Part shown: positions 1-10,282 of the stretch, piece by piece | How the letters are laid out: every line of letters begins with the position of its first letter | Position numbering within the stretch: position 1 is the first letter of the stretch | NCBI GenBank assembly: GCA_964019415.1 | Contig: OZ025879.1 | Span: forward strand, 7,750,980-7,814,979 | Direction of reading: 5' to 3' | Length of the DNA: 64,000 bases | Origin: Ianthella basta | Taxonomy: Eukaryota > Porifera > Demospongiae > Verongiida > Ianthellidae | Made by a program: the position numbers and the translations under genes | The notes under the pieces: generated by a model | Databases searched by the model: none | What the model saw: the letters and a program-made list of their open reading frames with translations, nothing else | What the model was told of the DNA's origin: nothing

Positions 1-450
1 GGGAGAACTAGTGCTCTTCACAGCAGCCCGATCCCAGACTGGTAAGCCAAGGACATGCACGCCGCGCTGGTGTTGTCCAGTGGAGCGGCGACGTGCACGC
101 ATCCCTGCGTGTCTGTGCAGATGTGACCTTCGCCCTGTCCGAGTACGTGGTCGAGGAGGAGGCGGGCACGTTGTGAATCAGCCGTAGCGCTGAACTGACC
201 AAACTGGCGCCGACTGAGGATGAGGTAGCTACGACAGCGCTCTCCGCTTTCACTCAGCTGCCAGCTCTATTGCTCATACCACTAATGTCCTACACACACA
301 CCTACGTACATGTGGTCACTGTAGTCCTTTGACCACCCTTGTCATCCTTCAACCTTCTGTGGCCTTGCTATAGACTGCAGGGGTTGCTAGAGTTTGTGGT
401 TTAGCACTAGTCACTGCAGCTGCTATCTCTCTCCTCCCTGTCCCCTTCAG
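1..450. other. Single-copy flank without a supported gene
   Basis: This stretch is not repetitive and is relatively GC- and CpG-rich up to about position 200. A + strand frame is open from about 12 to 173, and a minus-strand frame is open from 253 to 8. Neither has a motif I recognise, and both look like chance frames in GC-rich DNA. The last 30 bases form a good 3' splice site, a pyrimidine tract (421-448) ending in AG at 449-450, which serves the exon that follows. If the downstream exons are PARP4-like, the preceding exons (BRCT and WGR-like region in the human protein) should lie here or further left, but I cannot identify them. Confidence 0.5.
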
Positions 451-600
451 ATGATGTCTGAGGTCTGTCTAGCCGGAAGGGGCAGTGTGGGGAGATTGTC
501 TCCCGAGGTAGCTCAGCTGGTGGACTATCTATGGGAGGAGACCAGCGGCAAGTTGAAGGATGCCCTTGCAGTTCCGGTGGAGCCCATGCAGACAGAGCAG
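451..600 (+). CDS. Exon A of a PARP4-like (vault PARP) gene, start of helical regulatory domain
   Basis: This 150-bp exon is bounded by a strong acceptor (pyrimidine tract, CCCCTTCAG at 442-450) and a consensus donor (CAG then GTGAGG at 601). It reads as 50 codons with phase 0 at both ends. The part beginning LSPEVAQLVDYLWEETSGKL matches, from memory, the pattern at the start of the human PARP4 helical domain (LS-EV--LV---W-E--G-L, then L--PV). That domain packs against the ADP-ribosyltransferase domain; PARP4 is a component of vault particles. No start codon is implied, since the exon is internal. The following exon does not join it in frame with the visible splice sites, so a small exon may be missing or the copy may be decayed. 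Family assignment is from recall and no search was run. Confidence 0.55.
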
Positions 601-770
601 GTGAGGGGATTAGCTAGTGGTAGCCATGGTGATGTGGCCAGTATCATGTGATATGAATCAATGCGACATCTTTACTACTCACCTGTGGTGCATGTCTCCC
701 CCAGTCACCCATCCTCCGTCCTAGCTGCATGCCACTCCCACCCCTCCACCCCTCTCCTCTCCATCTGAAG
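601..770 (+). other. Candidate intron between exons A and B
   Basis: The stretch begins GTGAGG and ends in a pyrimidine-rich tract (731-767) with AG at 769-770, giving a 170-bp intron. The donor leaves the frame at phase 0, but the acceptor leaves one base before the codon that keeps exon B open, so a direct A-to-B junction would shift frame. Human PARP4 has roughly a dozen extra residues at this point, so a missing micro-exon is one explanation. None is visible here. Confidence 0.35.
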
Positions 771-912
771 GCTGCTAGATGAAGGCAGTCCTGAACCTGC
801 AGCTCTGGCCAACCTGTCCAAAGAGGTACACTTAGCATTGCCACACCAGGTGGTGGCAAAGAAGACCATTGACAGCAAGAGATTGGTAGCTCAAAAGCAG
901 GACCTCTGTGAG
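771..912 (+). CDS. Exon B of a PARP4-like gene, helical regulatory domain
   Basis: The open frame starts at 772 and gives 47 codons up to a consensus donor (GAG then GTGAGG at 913). The peptide contains LLDEGSPEPAALANLSKEV, then LPH, then KKTIDSKRLVAQKQDLCE. The spacing L--L--E-----LPH, a lysine-rich stretch and the ending K-DLC matches the second half of the human PARP4 helical domain as I recall it (L---M-EF--LIPH ... LL-KKADLC). It is on the same strand and in the expected order after exon A. The acceptor at 769-770 leaves a single G before the first full codon. Either an upstream exon ending with two spare bases is missing, or the gene is damaged. PARP4 is the best guess; another PARP is less likely because the DLC motif is PARP4-like. 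Confidence 0.55.
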
Positions 913-1557
913 GTGAGGTAGACACCCGAGGGACGTAGTGAGAGCGGCAACAAGTAAACTGGTCAATAAGCAAATGGAGTGTCATTTGGTGCTGTATTTG
1001 TTCCTAGGCCAGTTAGTGCTGATTTAGCTGCTACATGAGTGACTTTGCATCTATCCCTCTGTATACAAGGATGCACTCCCCTCCCCTCCAATCACTTCAC
1101 ACAACTGTCCTCCCCTAGTCTCACATAGCCCAGACCATTTCCTTCATTGAATGACCCTATTGTGCAATAGGGAGAGTGTCTGGTCAACTGCGCACTGTAA
1201 TGAGCTCAACCACTGTCAGTGATGGAGACGTTTGTCCTTGTATTATGTTATCACATGTTATGTGTAATTTCACCTAGTTTGTTGTAATGTTTCTGCATTG
1301 TGTGGGTGCATGTGTTTGTGAGTGATTGTTGCTGAGCTCCTGTTGAGCTGCCAAGTGTCTGGCCATGCTATTGTTCCTGGTGTTTGCTCTTCCATATTGA
1401 AGTGACTATCTGTTTGTCTGGGAGGTCAGACCGATACCCACAAAATTGTAACAGTACATTGTTTTGTTCTTAGCCCCAAGTCTCAACTGTCACCCAATCC
1501 CATCACTGTGTTACAACTGTCATTCTCTCCTGTCACAGTGTCACAACTGTCCCATGA
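913..1557 (+). other. Non-coding interval between exons B and C
   Basis: All three + frames are broken by stops and no conserved peptide is recognisable. Candidate acceptors occur near 1003 (TTGTTCCTAG) and 1538 (CTGTCACAG), but neither opens a frame that joins exon B to exon C. The stretch has the AT-rich, T-run character of intron sequence. I see no promoter, terminator or RNA gene in it. Confidence 0.4.
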
Positions 1558-1681
1558 GAAGTGGTGTCAGTCGGCAAGTCCACTGGGTGGGCCACTCGTA
1601 GCGCTAGCAGCACTGAGGCACGTTATTGCTCCCTGCGCTGTGAGATCACCCATGAGGACCAGTCCACACCTCTCTACCAGA
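1558..1681 (+). CDS. Exon C of a PARP4-like gene, next to satellite
   Basis: A frame open from 1558 encodes a peptide containing EARYCSLRCEITHEDQ. This resembles the segment of human PARP4 after the DLC motif, recalled as AKYRALRCKIEHVEQ: a basic aromatic pair, LRC, a charged residue, I, H, then E/D-Q. Its distance from the DLC end of exon B (about 20 residues if the exons are joined) also fits. The left boundary is uncertain: AG dinucleotides at 1557-1558, 1560-1561 and 1569-1570 all enter this frame with two spare bases, which does not match exon B ending in phase 0. A weak donor (GTATAG) lies at 1682, only about 17 bases before satellite DNA begins. The catalytic ADP-ribosyltransferase domain, encoded further downstream in PARP4, is not in the window. 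Confidence 0.45.
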
Positions 1682-1698
1682 GTATAGCTATGCTATTG

Positions 1699-2844
1699 TC
1701 TTACTTCATCTCGTCTCATCTTGCCTCATCAAGTCTCGTCTTGTCTCATCTTGCCTCATCTTGCCTCATCTTGCCTCATCCTTCCTCATCAGGTCTCGTC
1801 TTGTCTCATCTTGCCTCATCTTGCCTCATCCTTCCTCAACTGGTCTCGTCTTGCCTCTTCTTGCCTCATCTTGCCTCATCTTGTCTCGTCTTGTCTCATC
1901 TTGCCTCATCTTGTCTCATCTTGCTTCATCTTGCCTCATCTTGTCTCATCTTGCCTCATCTTGTCTCGTCTTGTCCGTCTTACTCATCTTGCCTCATCTT
2001 GTCTCATCTTGTCTCATCTTGTCTCATCTTGCCTCATCTTGTCCGTCTTATCTCATCTTGCCTCGTCTTGTCTCATCTTGCCTCATCTTGTCTTGTCTTA
2101 CTTCATCTGGTCTCATCTTGCCTCATCGGGTGTCGTCTTGTCTCATCTTGCCTCATCTTGTCTCATCTTGCCTCATCTTACCTCATCTTGTCTCGTCTTG
2201 TCTCATCTTGCATCTTCTTGTCTCATCTTGTCTCGTCTTGCTTCATCTTGTCTCATCTTGCCAAATCTTGTCTAATCTTGCCAAATCTTTCATCATCTTG
2301 CCTCATCTTGCCAGATCTTTCCTCATCTTGCCTCATCTTGTCTCGTCTTGCTTCATCTTCTCTCATCTTGCCTCATCTTGTGTCATCTTACCTAATTTTG
2401 CCCTAATCTTGTCTCATCTTACTTCATCTCGTCTCATATTTCCTCATCTTGTCTCATCTTACCTCATCAAGCTTCATCAAGCTTCATCTTGCCTCACCTT
2501 GCCTAATCTTGTCTCATCTTGTCTCATCTTGCCTTATCTTGTCTCGTCTTGCTTTATCTTGTCTCATCTTGCCTCATCTTGCCTCATCTTGTCTCATCTT
2601 GCCTCATCTTGTCTCATCTTGTCCCATCTTTCGTCATCTTGTCTCATCTTGCTTCATCTTGTCTCATCTTGCCTCATCCTGCCTCATATTGTCTCGTCAT
2701 GCTTCATCTACAGTAGTCTCATCTCTCCTGATCTTGCCTCATCTTGTCTCATCTTGCCTCATGTTGTCTCATCTTGCCTCATCTTGCCTCATCTTACCTC
2801 ATCTTGTCTCGTCTTGTCTCATCTAGCCTCATCTTGTCTCATCT
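1699..2844 (+). repeat. Satellite family A, block 1 (10-bp unit)
   Basis: This is an array of decamers TCATCTTGCC with the frequent variants TCATCTTGTC, TCGTCTTGTC, TCATCTTACC and TCATCCTTCC. The + strand is about 80% pyrimidine. Some decamers are replaced by CCAAATCTTG (for example 2262-2290), the motif that dominates family D. It begins about 17 bases after the last exon-like segment. Long + strand frames here translate to a leucine/serine-rich ten-residue cycle only because the unit has no stop in any + frame. Confidence 0.95.
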
Positions 2845-3314
2845 TCCAGTGTAACCCATAGGTGATCCAGTGCATTCTATAGGGGTCCAGTGCATCTTGT
2901 AGGGGGTCTATTGCATCTTGCCGTGGGTCCAGTGCATCCTGTGTGGGTCCAGTCCATCCCATAAGGGGTATAGTAGAACCTATAGGGGATCCACTGTGTC
3001 GTATAGGGGGTCAAGTGCATATTGTAGGGGGTCCAGTGCATCCTGTAGGGGGTCCAGTGCAACCTGTAGGGGGTCCAGAGCATCCTGTGGGGGGTCTAGT
3101 GCATCCTGTAGGGGGTCAAGTAAATCTTGTAGGGGATCCAATGCAACCTGTAGGGGATCCGGTGAATCATGTAGGAGGTCCAGTGCATCCAGTAGGAGGT
3201 CCAGTGCATTGTGTAGGGGGTCCAGTGCAACCTATAGGGGGTTGAGTGTGTCCTATAGGGGGTCCAGTACATCCTTTAGGGGGTCCAGTGCATCATGTAG
3301 GAGGTCCAGTATAT
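2845..3314 (+). repeat. Satellite family B, block 1 (21-bp unit)
   Basis: The array consists of a 21-bp unit with core CCAGTGCATCCTGTAGG followed by G-runs, with variants such as CCAGTGCAACCTATAGG. The unit length is seven codons, so each frame repeats every seven residues and most frames stay open. Sequence and length are unrelated to the decamer families. The junction with block A1 (about 2841-2850) differs from the other A-to-B junctions. Confidence 0.95.
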
Positions 3315-3682
3315 CTTCATATTGTCTCAGCTTGCCGCATCTTGTCTTTTCCTTATCTTTTCTCATCTTGTCTCATCTTCCCTCATCTTGTCTCATCTTG
3401 CCTCATCTCTTCTCATCTTGCCACATCTTGCCTCATCTTGCCTCATCTTTTCAAATCTGTCCTGATCTTGCCTCATCATGTCTCATCTTGCCAAATCTTT
3501 CCTCGTCTTGCCAAATCTTACCTCATCTTGCCTCATCTTGCCACATCTTGTCTCATCTCACTTCATCTTGTCTCATCTTGCCGCATCTTGTCTCATCTTG
3601 CCTCATCTTGCTTCATCTTGCCTCATCTCTCCTCATATTGTCTCGTCTTGCTTCATCTTGTCTCATCTTGCCTCATCTGGCC
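3315..3682 (+). repeat. Satellite family A, block 2
   Basis: A short family A block, less regular than the others. It has variants such as TCATCTCTTC, TCATCTTTTC, GCCACATCTTG and GCCAAATCTTA. From about 3390 it is very similar to the ends of blocks A3 and A4 and to part of A5, so it is one copy of a duplicated segment. Confidence 0.9.
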
Positions 3683-4692
3683 ATCAGTGCATCCCATAAG
3701 GGGTCCAGTGCGTTCTATAGGGAGTCCAGTGCAACTTGTAGGGGGTCCAGTGCATCCTGTAGGTGGTCCAGTGCATCCTGTAAGGGGTCCAGTGCATCCT
3801 GTAGAAGGTCCAGTGCATCCTGTAGTGGGTCCAGAGCACCCTGTAGTGGGTCCAGTGCATCCTGTAGGGGGTCCAGTGCATCCTGTAGTGGATCCAGTGC
3901 ATCCTGTAGGGGTTCCAGTGCACCCTGTAGGGGGTGCAGTGCAACCTATTGGGGGTGCAGTGCATCCCATAAGGGGTCCGTGCATCCCATTAGGGGTCCA
4001 GTGCAAGCCATAGGGGATCCAGTGCATCCTATAAAGGGTCCAGTGCAACCTGTAGGGGATCCTGTGCATCCAGTAGTGGGTCTAGTGCATCTTGTAGGGG
4101 GTCTAGTGCATCTTGTAGGGGGTCCAGTGCATCCCATAAGGGATCCAATGCCACCTATAGGGGGTCCAGTGTGTTTTACAGGGGGTTCTGTGCTTCCTGC
4201 AGGGGGCCCAGTACATCTTGTAGGGGGTCCAGTGCATCCTATAAGGGGTCCAGTGCATTTTGTAGGGGGTCATTGCATCCTATAAGGGGTCCAGTGCCAC
4301 CTATAGGGGGTCCAGTGCATTTTGTAGGGGGTCCAGTACATCTTGTAGGGCGTCCAGTGCATCATGTAGGGGGTCCAGTGCAACCTTTAGGGGGTCCAGT
4401 GCATCCAGTAGGGGATCCAGTGCATCATGTAGGGGATACAGTGCAACCTATTGGGGGTCGAGTGCATCTCATAAGGGGTCCAGTGCAACACATAGGGGAT
4501 CCAGTGCATCCTATAAGGGGTCCAGTGCAACCTGTGGGGGATCCAGTGAGCCCTATAGGGGGCCAGTACATCCTGTAGGGGTCTAGTGCATCATGTAGGA
4601 GGTCCAGTGCATTGTGTAGGGGGTCCAGTGCAACCTATGGGGGGTCCAGTGCATCTTGTAGGGGATCCAGTACATCATGTACGGGGCACAGT
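3683..4692 (+). repeat. Satellite family B, block 2
   Basis: Roughly 48 copies of the 21-bp unit. The left edge reads CATCAGTGCATCCCATAAGG, the same as blocks B3 and B4. The right edge (about 4675-4695) runs directly into A decamers. The apparent minus-strand proteins rich in MHWTPYR or PPTGCTG cycles are translations of the unit and not genes. Confidence 0.95.
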
Positions 4693-7600
4693 ATCCTGCC
4701 TCATCTTGCCTCATCTTGTCTCATATTTTCTCATCTTGCCTCATCTTGTCTCATCTTGTCTCATCTTGCCTCATCTTGCCTCATCTTTCCTCATCTGGTC
4801 TCGTCTTGCCTCATCTTGTCTCATCTTGTCTCATCTTTTCTGATCTTGCCTCATCTTGTCTCATCTTGCTTCATCTTGTCTCATCTTGCCTCATCTTGTC
4901 TCATATTTTCTCATCTTGCCTCATCTTGTCTCATCTTGTCTCATCTTGCCTCATCTTGCCTCATCTTTCCTCATCTGGTCTCGTCTTGCCTCATCTTGTC
5001 TCATCTTGTCTCATCTTGTCTCATCTTTTCTGATCTTGCCTCATCTTGTCTCATCTTGCTTCATCTTGTCTCATCTTGCCTCATCTTGTCTTGTCTTGCC
5101 TCATCTTGTCTCGTCTTGTCTCATCTTGCCTCATCTTGCCTCATCCTTCCTCATCTAGTCTCGTCTTACCTCATCTTGCCTCATCTTGTCTCGTCTTGTC
5201 TCATCTTGCCTCATCTTGTCTCATCTTGTCTCATCTTTCCTCATCTTGCCTCATCTTTCCTCATCTGGTCTCGTCTTGCCTCATCTTGTCTCATCTTGTC
5301 TCATCTTGTCTCATCTTTTCTGATCTTGCCTCATCTTGTCTCATCTTGCTTCATCTTGTCTCATCTTGCCTCATCTTGTCTTGTCTTGCCTCATCTTGTC
5401 TCGTCTTGTCTCATCTTGCCTCATCTTGCCTCATCCTTCCTCATCTAGTCTCGTCTTACCTCATCTTGCCTCATCTTGTCTCGTCTTGTCTCATTTTGCC
5501 TCATCTTGTCTCATCTTGTCTCATCTTGCCTCATCTTGTCTCATCTTGCCTCGTCTTGTCTCATCTTGCCTCATCTTGCCTCATCTTTCCTCATCTGGTC
5601 TTGTCTTGCCTCATCTTGCCTCATCTTGTCTCATCTTTTCTGATTTTGCTTCATCTTGTCTCATCTTGCTTCATCTTGTCTGATCTTGCCTCATCTTGTC
5701 TTGTCTTGCCTCATCTTGTCTCGTCTTGTCTCATCTTGCCTCATCTTCCCTCATCCTTCCTCATCTAGTCTCGTCTTGCCTCATCTTGCCTCATCTTGTC
5801 TCGTTTTGTCTCATCTTGCCTCATCATGTCTCATCTTGTGTCATCTTGCCTCATCTTGTCTCATCTTGCCTCATCTTGTCTCGTCTTCCTCATCTTGCCT
5901 CATCTTGCCTCGTCTTGTCTCATCTTGCCTCATCTTGTCTTGTCTTACTTCATCTGGTCTCATCTTGCCTCATCATGTCTCGTCTTGTCTGATCTTGCCT
6001 CATCTTGTCTCGTCTTGCTTCAACTTGTATCATCTTTCCAAATCTTTCCTCATCTTACCTCATCCTGCCAATTCTCATCTCATCTTGTCTCATCTTGCAT
6101 CATCTTGCTTCATCTTGTCTCATCTTGCCTCATCTTGTCTTGTCTTGCCTCATCTTGTCTCGTCTTGTCTCATCTTGCCTCATCTTGCCTCATCCTTCCT
6201 CATCTAGTCTCGTCTTACCTCATCTTGCCTCATCTTGTCTCGTCTTGTCTCATTTTGCCTCATCTTGTCTCATCTTGTCTCATCTTGCCTCATCTTGTCT
6301 CATCTTGCCTCGTCTTGTCTCATCTTGCCTCATCTTGCCTCATCTTTCCTCATCTGGTCTTGTCTTGCCTCATCTTGCCTCATCTTGTCTCATCTTTTCT
6401 GATTTTGCTTCATCTTGTCTCATCTTGCTTCATCTTGTCTGATCTTGCCTCATCTTGTCTTGTCTTGCCTCATCTTGTCTCGTCTTGTCTCATCTTGCCT
6501 CATCTTCCCTCATCCTTCCTCATCTAGTCTCGTCTTGCCTCATCTTGCCTCATCTTGTCTCGTCTTGTCTCATCTTGCCTCATCATGTCTCATCTTGTGT
6601 CATCTTGCCTCATCTTGTCTCATCTTGCCTCATCTTGTCTCATCTTCCTCATCTTGCCTCATCTTGCCTCGTCTTGTCTCATCTTGCCTCATCTTGTCTT
6701 GTCTTACTTCATCTGGTCTCATCTTGCCTCATCATGTCTCGTCTTGTCTGATCTTGCCTCATCTTGTCTCGTCTTGCTTCAACTTGTATCATCTTTCCAA
6801 ATCTTTCCTCATCTTACCTCATCCTGCCAATTCTCATCTCATCTTGTCTCATCTTGCATCATCTTGTCTCATCTTGCCTCATCTTGCCTCGTCTTGCCTC
6901 ATCTTACCTCATCTTGTCTCATGTTGTCTCATCTTGCCTAATCTTGTCTCATCTTGCCTCATCTTGTCTCGTCTTGCTTCATCTTGTATCATCTTGCCAA
7001 ATCTTTTCTAATCTTACCTCATCTCGTCTCATCTCGTCTCATCTTGCATCATCTTGTCTCGTCTTGCCTCATCTTACCTCATCTTGTCTCGTGTTGTCTC
7101 ATCTTGCCTCATCTTGTCTCGTCTTGCCTCATCTTGTCTCATCTTGCCTCATCTTACCTCATCTAGTCTCGTCTTGTCTCATCTTGCATCTTCTTGTCTC
7201 ATCTTGCCTCATCTTGTCTCGTCTTCCTTCATGTTGTCTCATCTTGCCAAACCTTTCCTCATCTTGCCTCATCTTGTCTTGTCTTGCTTCATCTTCTCTC
7301 ATCTTGCCTCATCTTGTCTTATCTTACCTAATCTTGCCTCATCTTGTCTCATCTTACTTCATCTCGTCTCATATTTCCTCATCTTGTCTCATATTGCCTC
7401 ATCAAGCTTCATCTTGCCTCATCTTGCCTCATCTTGTCTCATCTTGTCTCATCTTGCCTCATCTTGTCTCATCTTGTCTCGTCTTGCTTCATCTTGCCTC
7501 ATCTTGCCAATTTTACATCTTGTATCATCTTGCTAAATCTTTCCTCATCTTACCTCATCTTGCCAAATGTCGTCTCATGTCGTCTCATCTTGCCTCATCT

Positions 7601-9820
7601 TTTCTCATCTTGCCTCATCTTGCATCATCTTGCCTCATCTTGTCTCATCTTGCTTCATCTTGTCTCATCTTACCTCGTCTTGTCTCATCTTGCTTCATCT
7701 TGTCTCATCTTACCTCAATTTAACTCATCTTGTCTCATCTTGCCTCATTGTGCCTCATCTTGTCTCATCTTGCTGCATCTTCTCTCATCTTGCCTCATCT
7801 TGCCTCATCTTGTCTCATCTTGTCTTGTCTTGCTTCATCTTGTCTCATCTTACCTCATCTTGTCTCATCTTGCCTGATCTTTCTTCATCTTGTCTCATCT
7901 TCTCTCATCTTGCCTCATCTTGTCTCATCTTGCCTCATATTGTCTTATCTTGTCTCATCTTGCCTGATCTTGCCTCATCTTGTCTTACTTGATTGATCTT
8001 GCCTCATCTTGTCTCATCTTGCCTCATCTTGTCTCATCTTGCTTCATCTTGTCTCATCTTGCCTCATCTTGCCTTGTCTTGCCTCATCTTGTCGCGTCTT
8101 GCTTCATCTGGTCTCATCTTGCCTTATTTTGCCTCATCTTGCTTCATCTTGCCTCATCTTTCCTCATCTGGTCTCGTCTTGCCTCATCTTGCCTCATCTT
8201 GCCTCATCTTGCCTCATCTTTCTCATCTTGCCTCATCTTGTCTCATTTTGCCTCATCTTGTCTCATCTTGCCTCATCTTGTCTCATCTTGTCTCATCTTG
8301 TCTCATCTTGCCTCATCTTGCCTCATCTTGTCTCATCTTGCCTCATCTTGTCTCATCTTGCCTCATCTTGCCTTGTCTTGCCTCATCTTGTCTCGTCTTG
8401 CTTCATCTGGTCTCATCTTGCCTTATTTTGCCTCATCTGGTCTCGTCTTGTCTCATCCTGCCTCATCTTGCCTCATCTTGTCTCATCTTGCCTCTGCTTG
8501 TCTCATCATGCTTCATCTTGTCTCATCTTACCTCATCTTGCCTCATCTTGCCTCATCTTGCCTCATCTTGTCTTGTCTTGCTTCATCTTGTCTCATCGGG
8601 CCTCATCTTGTCTCGTCTTGCGTCATCTTGTCTCATCTTACCTCATCTTGCCTCATCTTGCCTCATCTTGCCTCATCTTGTCTCATCTTGCTTCATCTTG
8701 CTTCTTCTTTCCTCATCTTGTCTTGTCTTGCCTCATCTTGTCTCGTCTTGTCTCATCTTGCCTCATCTTGCCTCATCTTGCCTCATCTTGTCTCGTCTTG
8801 CCTCATCTTGCCTCATCTTGTCTCGTCTTGTCTCATCTGGCCTCATCTTGTCTCTTCTTGTCTCATCTTGCCTCATTTTGTCTTATCTTGCCTCATATTG
8901 TCTCGTCTTCCTCATCTTGTCTCATCTTGACTTGTCTTATCTCATCTTGCCTCGTCTTGTCTCATCTTGCCCCATCTTGTCTTGTCTTACTTCATCTGGT
9001 CTCATCTTGCCTCATCTTGTCTCATCTTGTCTCATCTTGCCAAATCTTGCATCATCTTGCCAAATCTTTCCTCATCTTACCTCATCTTGCTAAATCTCGT
9101 CTCATCTTGCGTCATCTTGTCTCATATTGTCTCATCTTGTCTTGTCTTGCCTCATCTTGCCTCATCTTGTCTCATCTTGTCTCATCTTGCCTCATCTTGT
9201 CTTATCTTGCCTCATATTGTCTCGTCTTCCTCATCTTGTCTCATCTTGACTTGTCTTATCTCATCTTGCCTCGTCTTGTCTCATCTTGCCCCATCTTGTC
9301 TTGTCTTACTTCACCTGGTCTCATCTTGCCTCATCTTGTCTCGTCTTGTCTCATCTTGCCTCATCTTGTCTCGTCTTGCTTCATCTTGTCTCATCTTGCC
9401 AAATCTTGCATCATCTTGCCAAATCTTTCCTCATCTTACCTCATCTTGCTAAATCTCGTCTCATCTTGCGTCATCTTGTCTCATATTGCCTCATCTTGTC
9501 TTGTCTTGCCTCATCTTGCCTCATCTTGTCCTGTCTTGCTTCATATTGTGTCATCTTCCCTCATCTTGTCTCATCTTGCCTCATCTCTTCTCATCTTGCC
9601 ACATCTTGCCTCATCTTGCCTCATCTTTTCAAATCTTTTATCGTCTTGCCAAATCTTACCTCATCTTGCCTCATCTTGCCACATCTTGTCTCGTCTCACT
9701 TCATCTTGTCTCATCTTGCCGCATCTTGTCTCATCTTGCCTCATCTTGCTTCATCTTGCCTCATCTCTCCTCATATTGTCTCGTCTTGCTTCATCTTGTC
9801 TCATCTTGCCTCATCTGGCC
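4693..9820 (+). repeat. Satellite family A, block 3
   Basis: A 5.1-kb decamer array with nested higher-order structure: a 180-bp period near 4720-5000, a 290-bp period near 5050-5450, a 759-bp tandem duplication (about 5348-6865), and a duplicated segment offset by 319-359 bp (about 8880-9490). CCAAATCTTG-type decamers recur (for example near 6020, 7000, 9040 and 9400). No gene is supported. Confidence 0.95.
5348..6865 (+). repeat. 759-bp tandem duplication in family A
   Basis: Positions about 5348-6106 and 6107-6865 carry the same ordered series of variant decamers at a constant offset of 759 bases, with only a few differences (for example near 5811 against 6570). The offset is not a multiple of 10 because each copy contains a shortened unit (TCTTCCTCATC). 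This points to unequal exchange of a whole block and not just unit-by-unit slippage. Confidence 0.8.
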
Positions 9821-10282
9821 ATCAGTGCATCCCATAAGGGGTCCAGTGCAACCTATAGGTGGTCCAGTGCGTTCTATAGGGAGTCCAGTGCAACTTGTAG
9901 GGGGTCCAGTGCATCCTGTAGGGGGTCCAGTGCATCCTGTAAGGGGTCCAGTGCATCCTGTAGTGGGTCCAGTGCATCCGATAAGGGGTCCAGTGTAACC
10001 CATAGGTGGTCCAGTGCGTCCTATAGGGGGTCCAGTGCATGTTGCCGGTGGTCCAGTGCATGTTGCCGGTGGTCCAGTGCATCCTGTAGTGGGTCCAGAG
10101 CATCCTGTAGTGGGTCCAGTGCATCTTGTAGGGGGTCCAGGGAATCCCATAAGGTGTCCAGTGCATCCAATAAGGGGTCCAGTGCAACCTATAGGGAGTC
10201 TTGTGCGTTTTATTGGGGATCAAATGCATCTCGTAGGGGGTCCAGTGCAACCTGTAGGGGGTCCAGTGCATCTTACCGGGGA
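9821..10282 (+). repeat. Satellite family B, block 3
   Basis: A short 21-bp array. It begins with the same junction as B2 and B4, and its first units follow the order of B2 with one extra unit (about 9848-9868). Near 10038-10078 it has an uncommon variant with TGTTGCCGG in two adjacent units. Confidence 0.95.

Noticed and set aside
8-253. Minus-strand 81-codon frame at the left edge
   Set aside because: It is low complexity, shows no motif, lies in GC-rich DNA where chance frames are common, and is opposite in strand to the PARP4-like exons.
1003-1200. An additional PARP4 exon between exons B and C
   Set aside because: Acceptor-like sites near 1003, 1129 and 1170 exist, but no frame gives the hydrophobic segment expected after the DLC motif, and stops follow quickly.
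1561-2406. Long + strand frame running from exon C into family A
   Set aside because: Only the first 40 codons resemble a protein; the rest is the decamer cycle. The frame continues because the repeat lacks stops, and a candidate splice donor lies at 1682.
2845-4692. Possible CRISPR array because of regular short repeats
   Set aside because: The units are contiguous with no unique spacers, there are no cas genes, and the setting is eukaryotic.
9822-10271. Minus-strand frames of MHWTPYR and PPTGCTG type in family B
   Set aside because: They are seven-codon translations of the 21-bp unit. Units with one extra base occur, so frame is not maintained.
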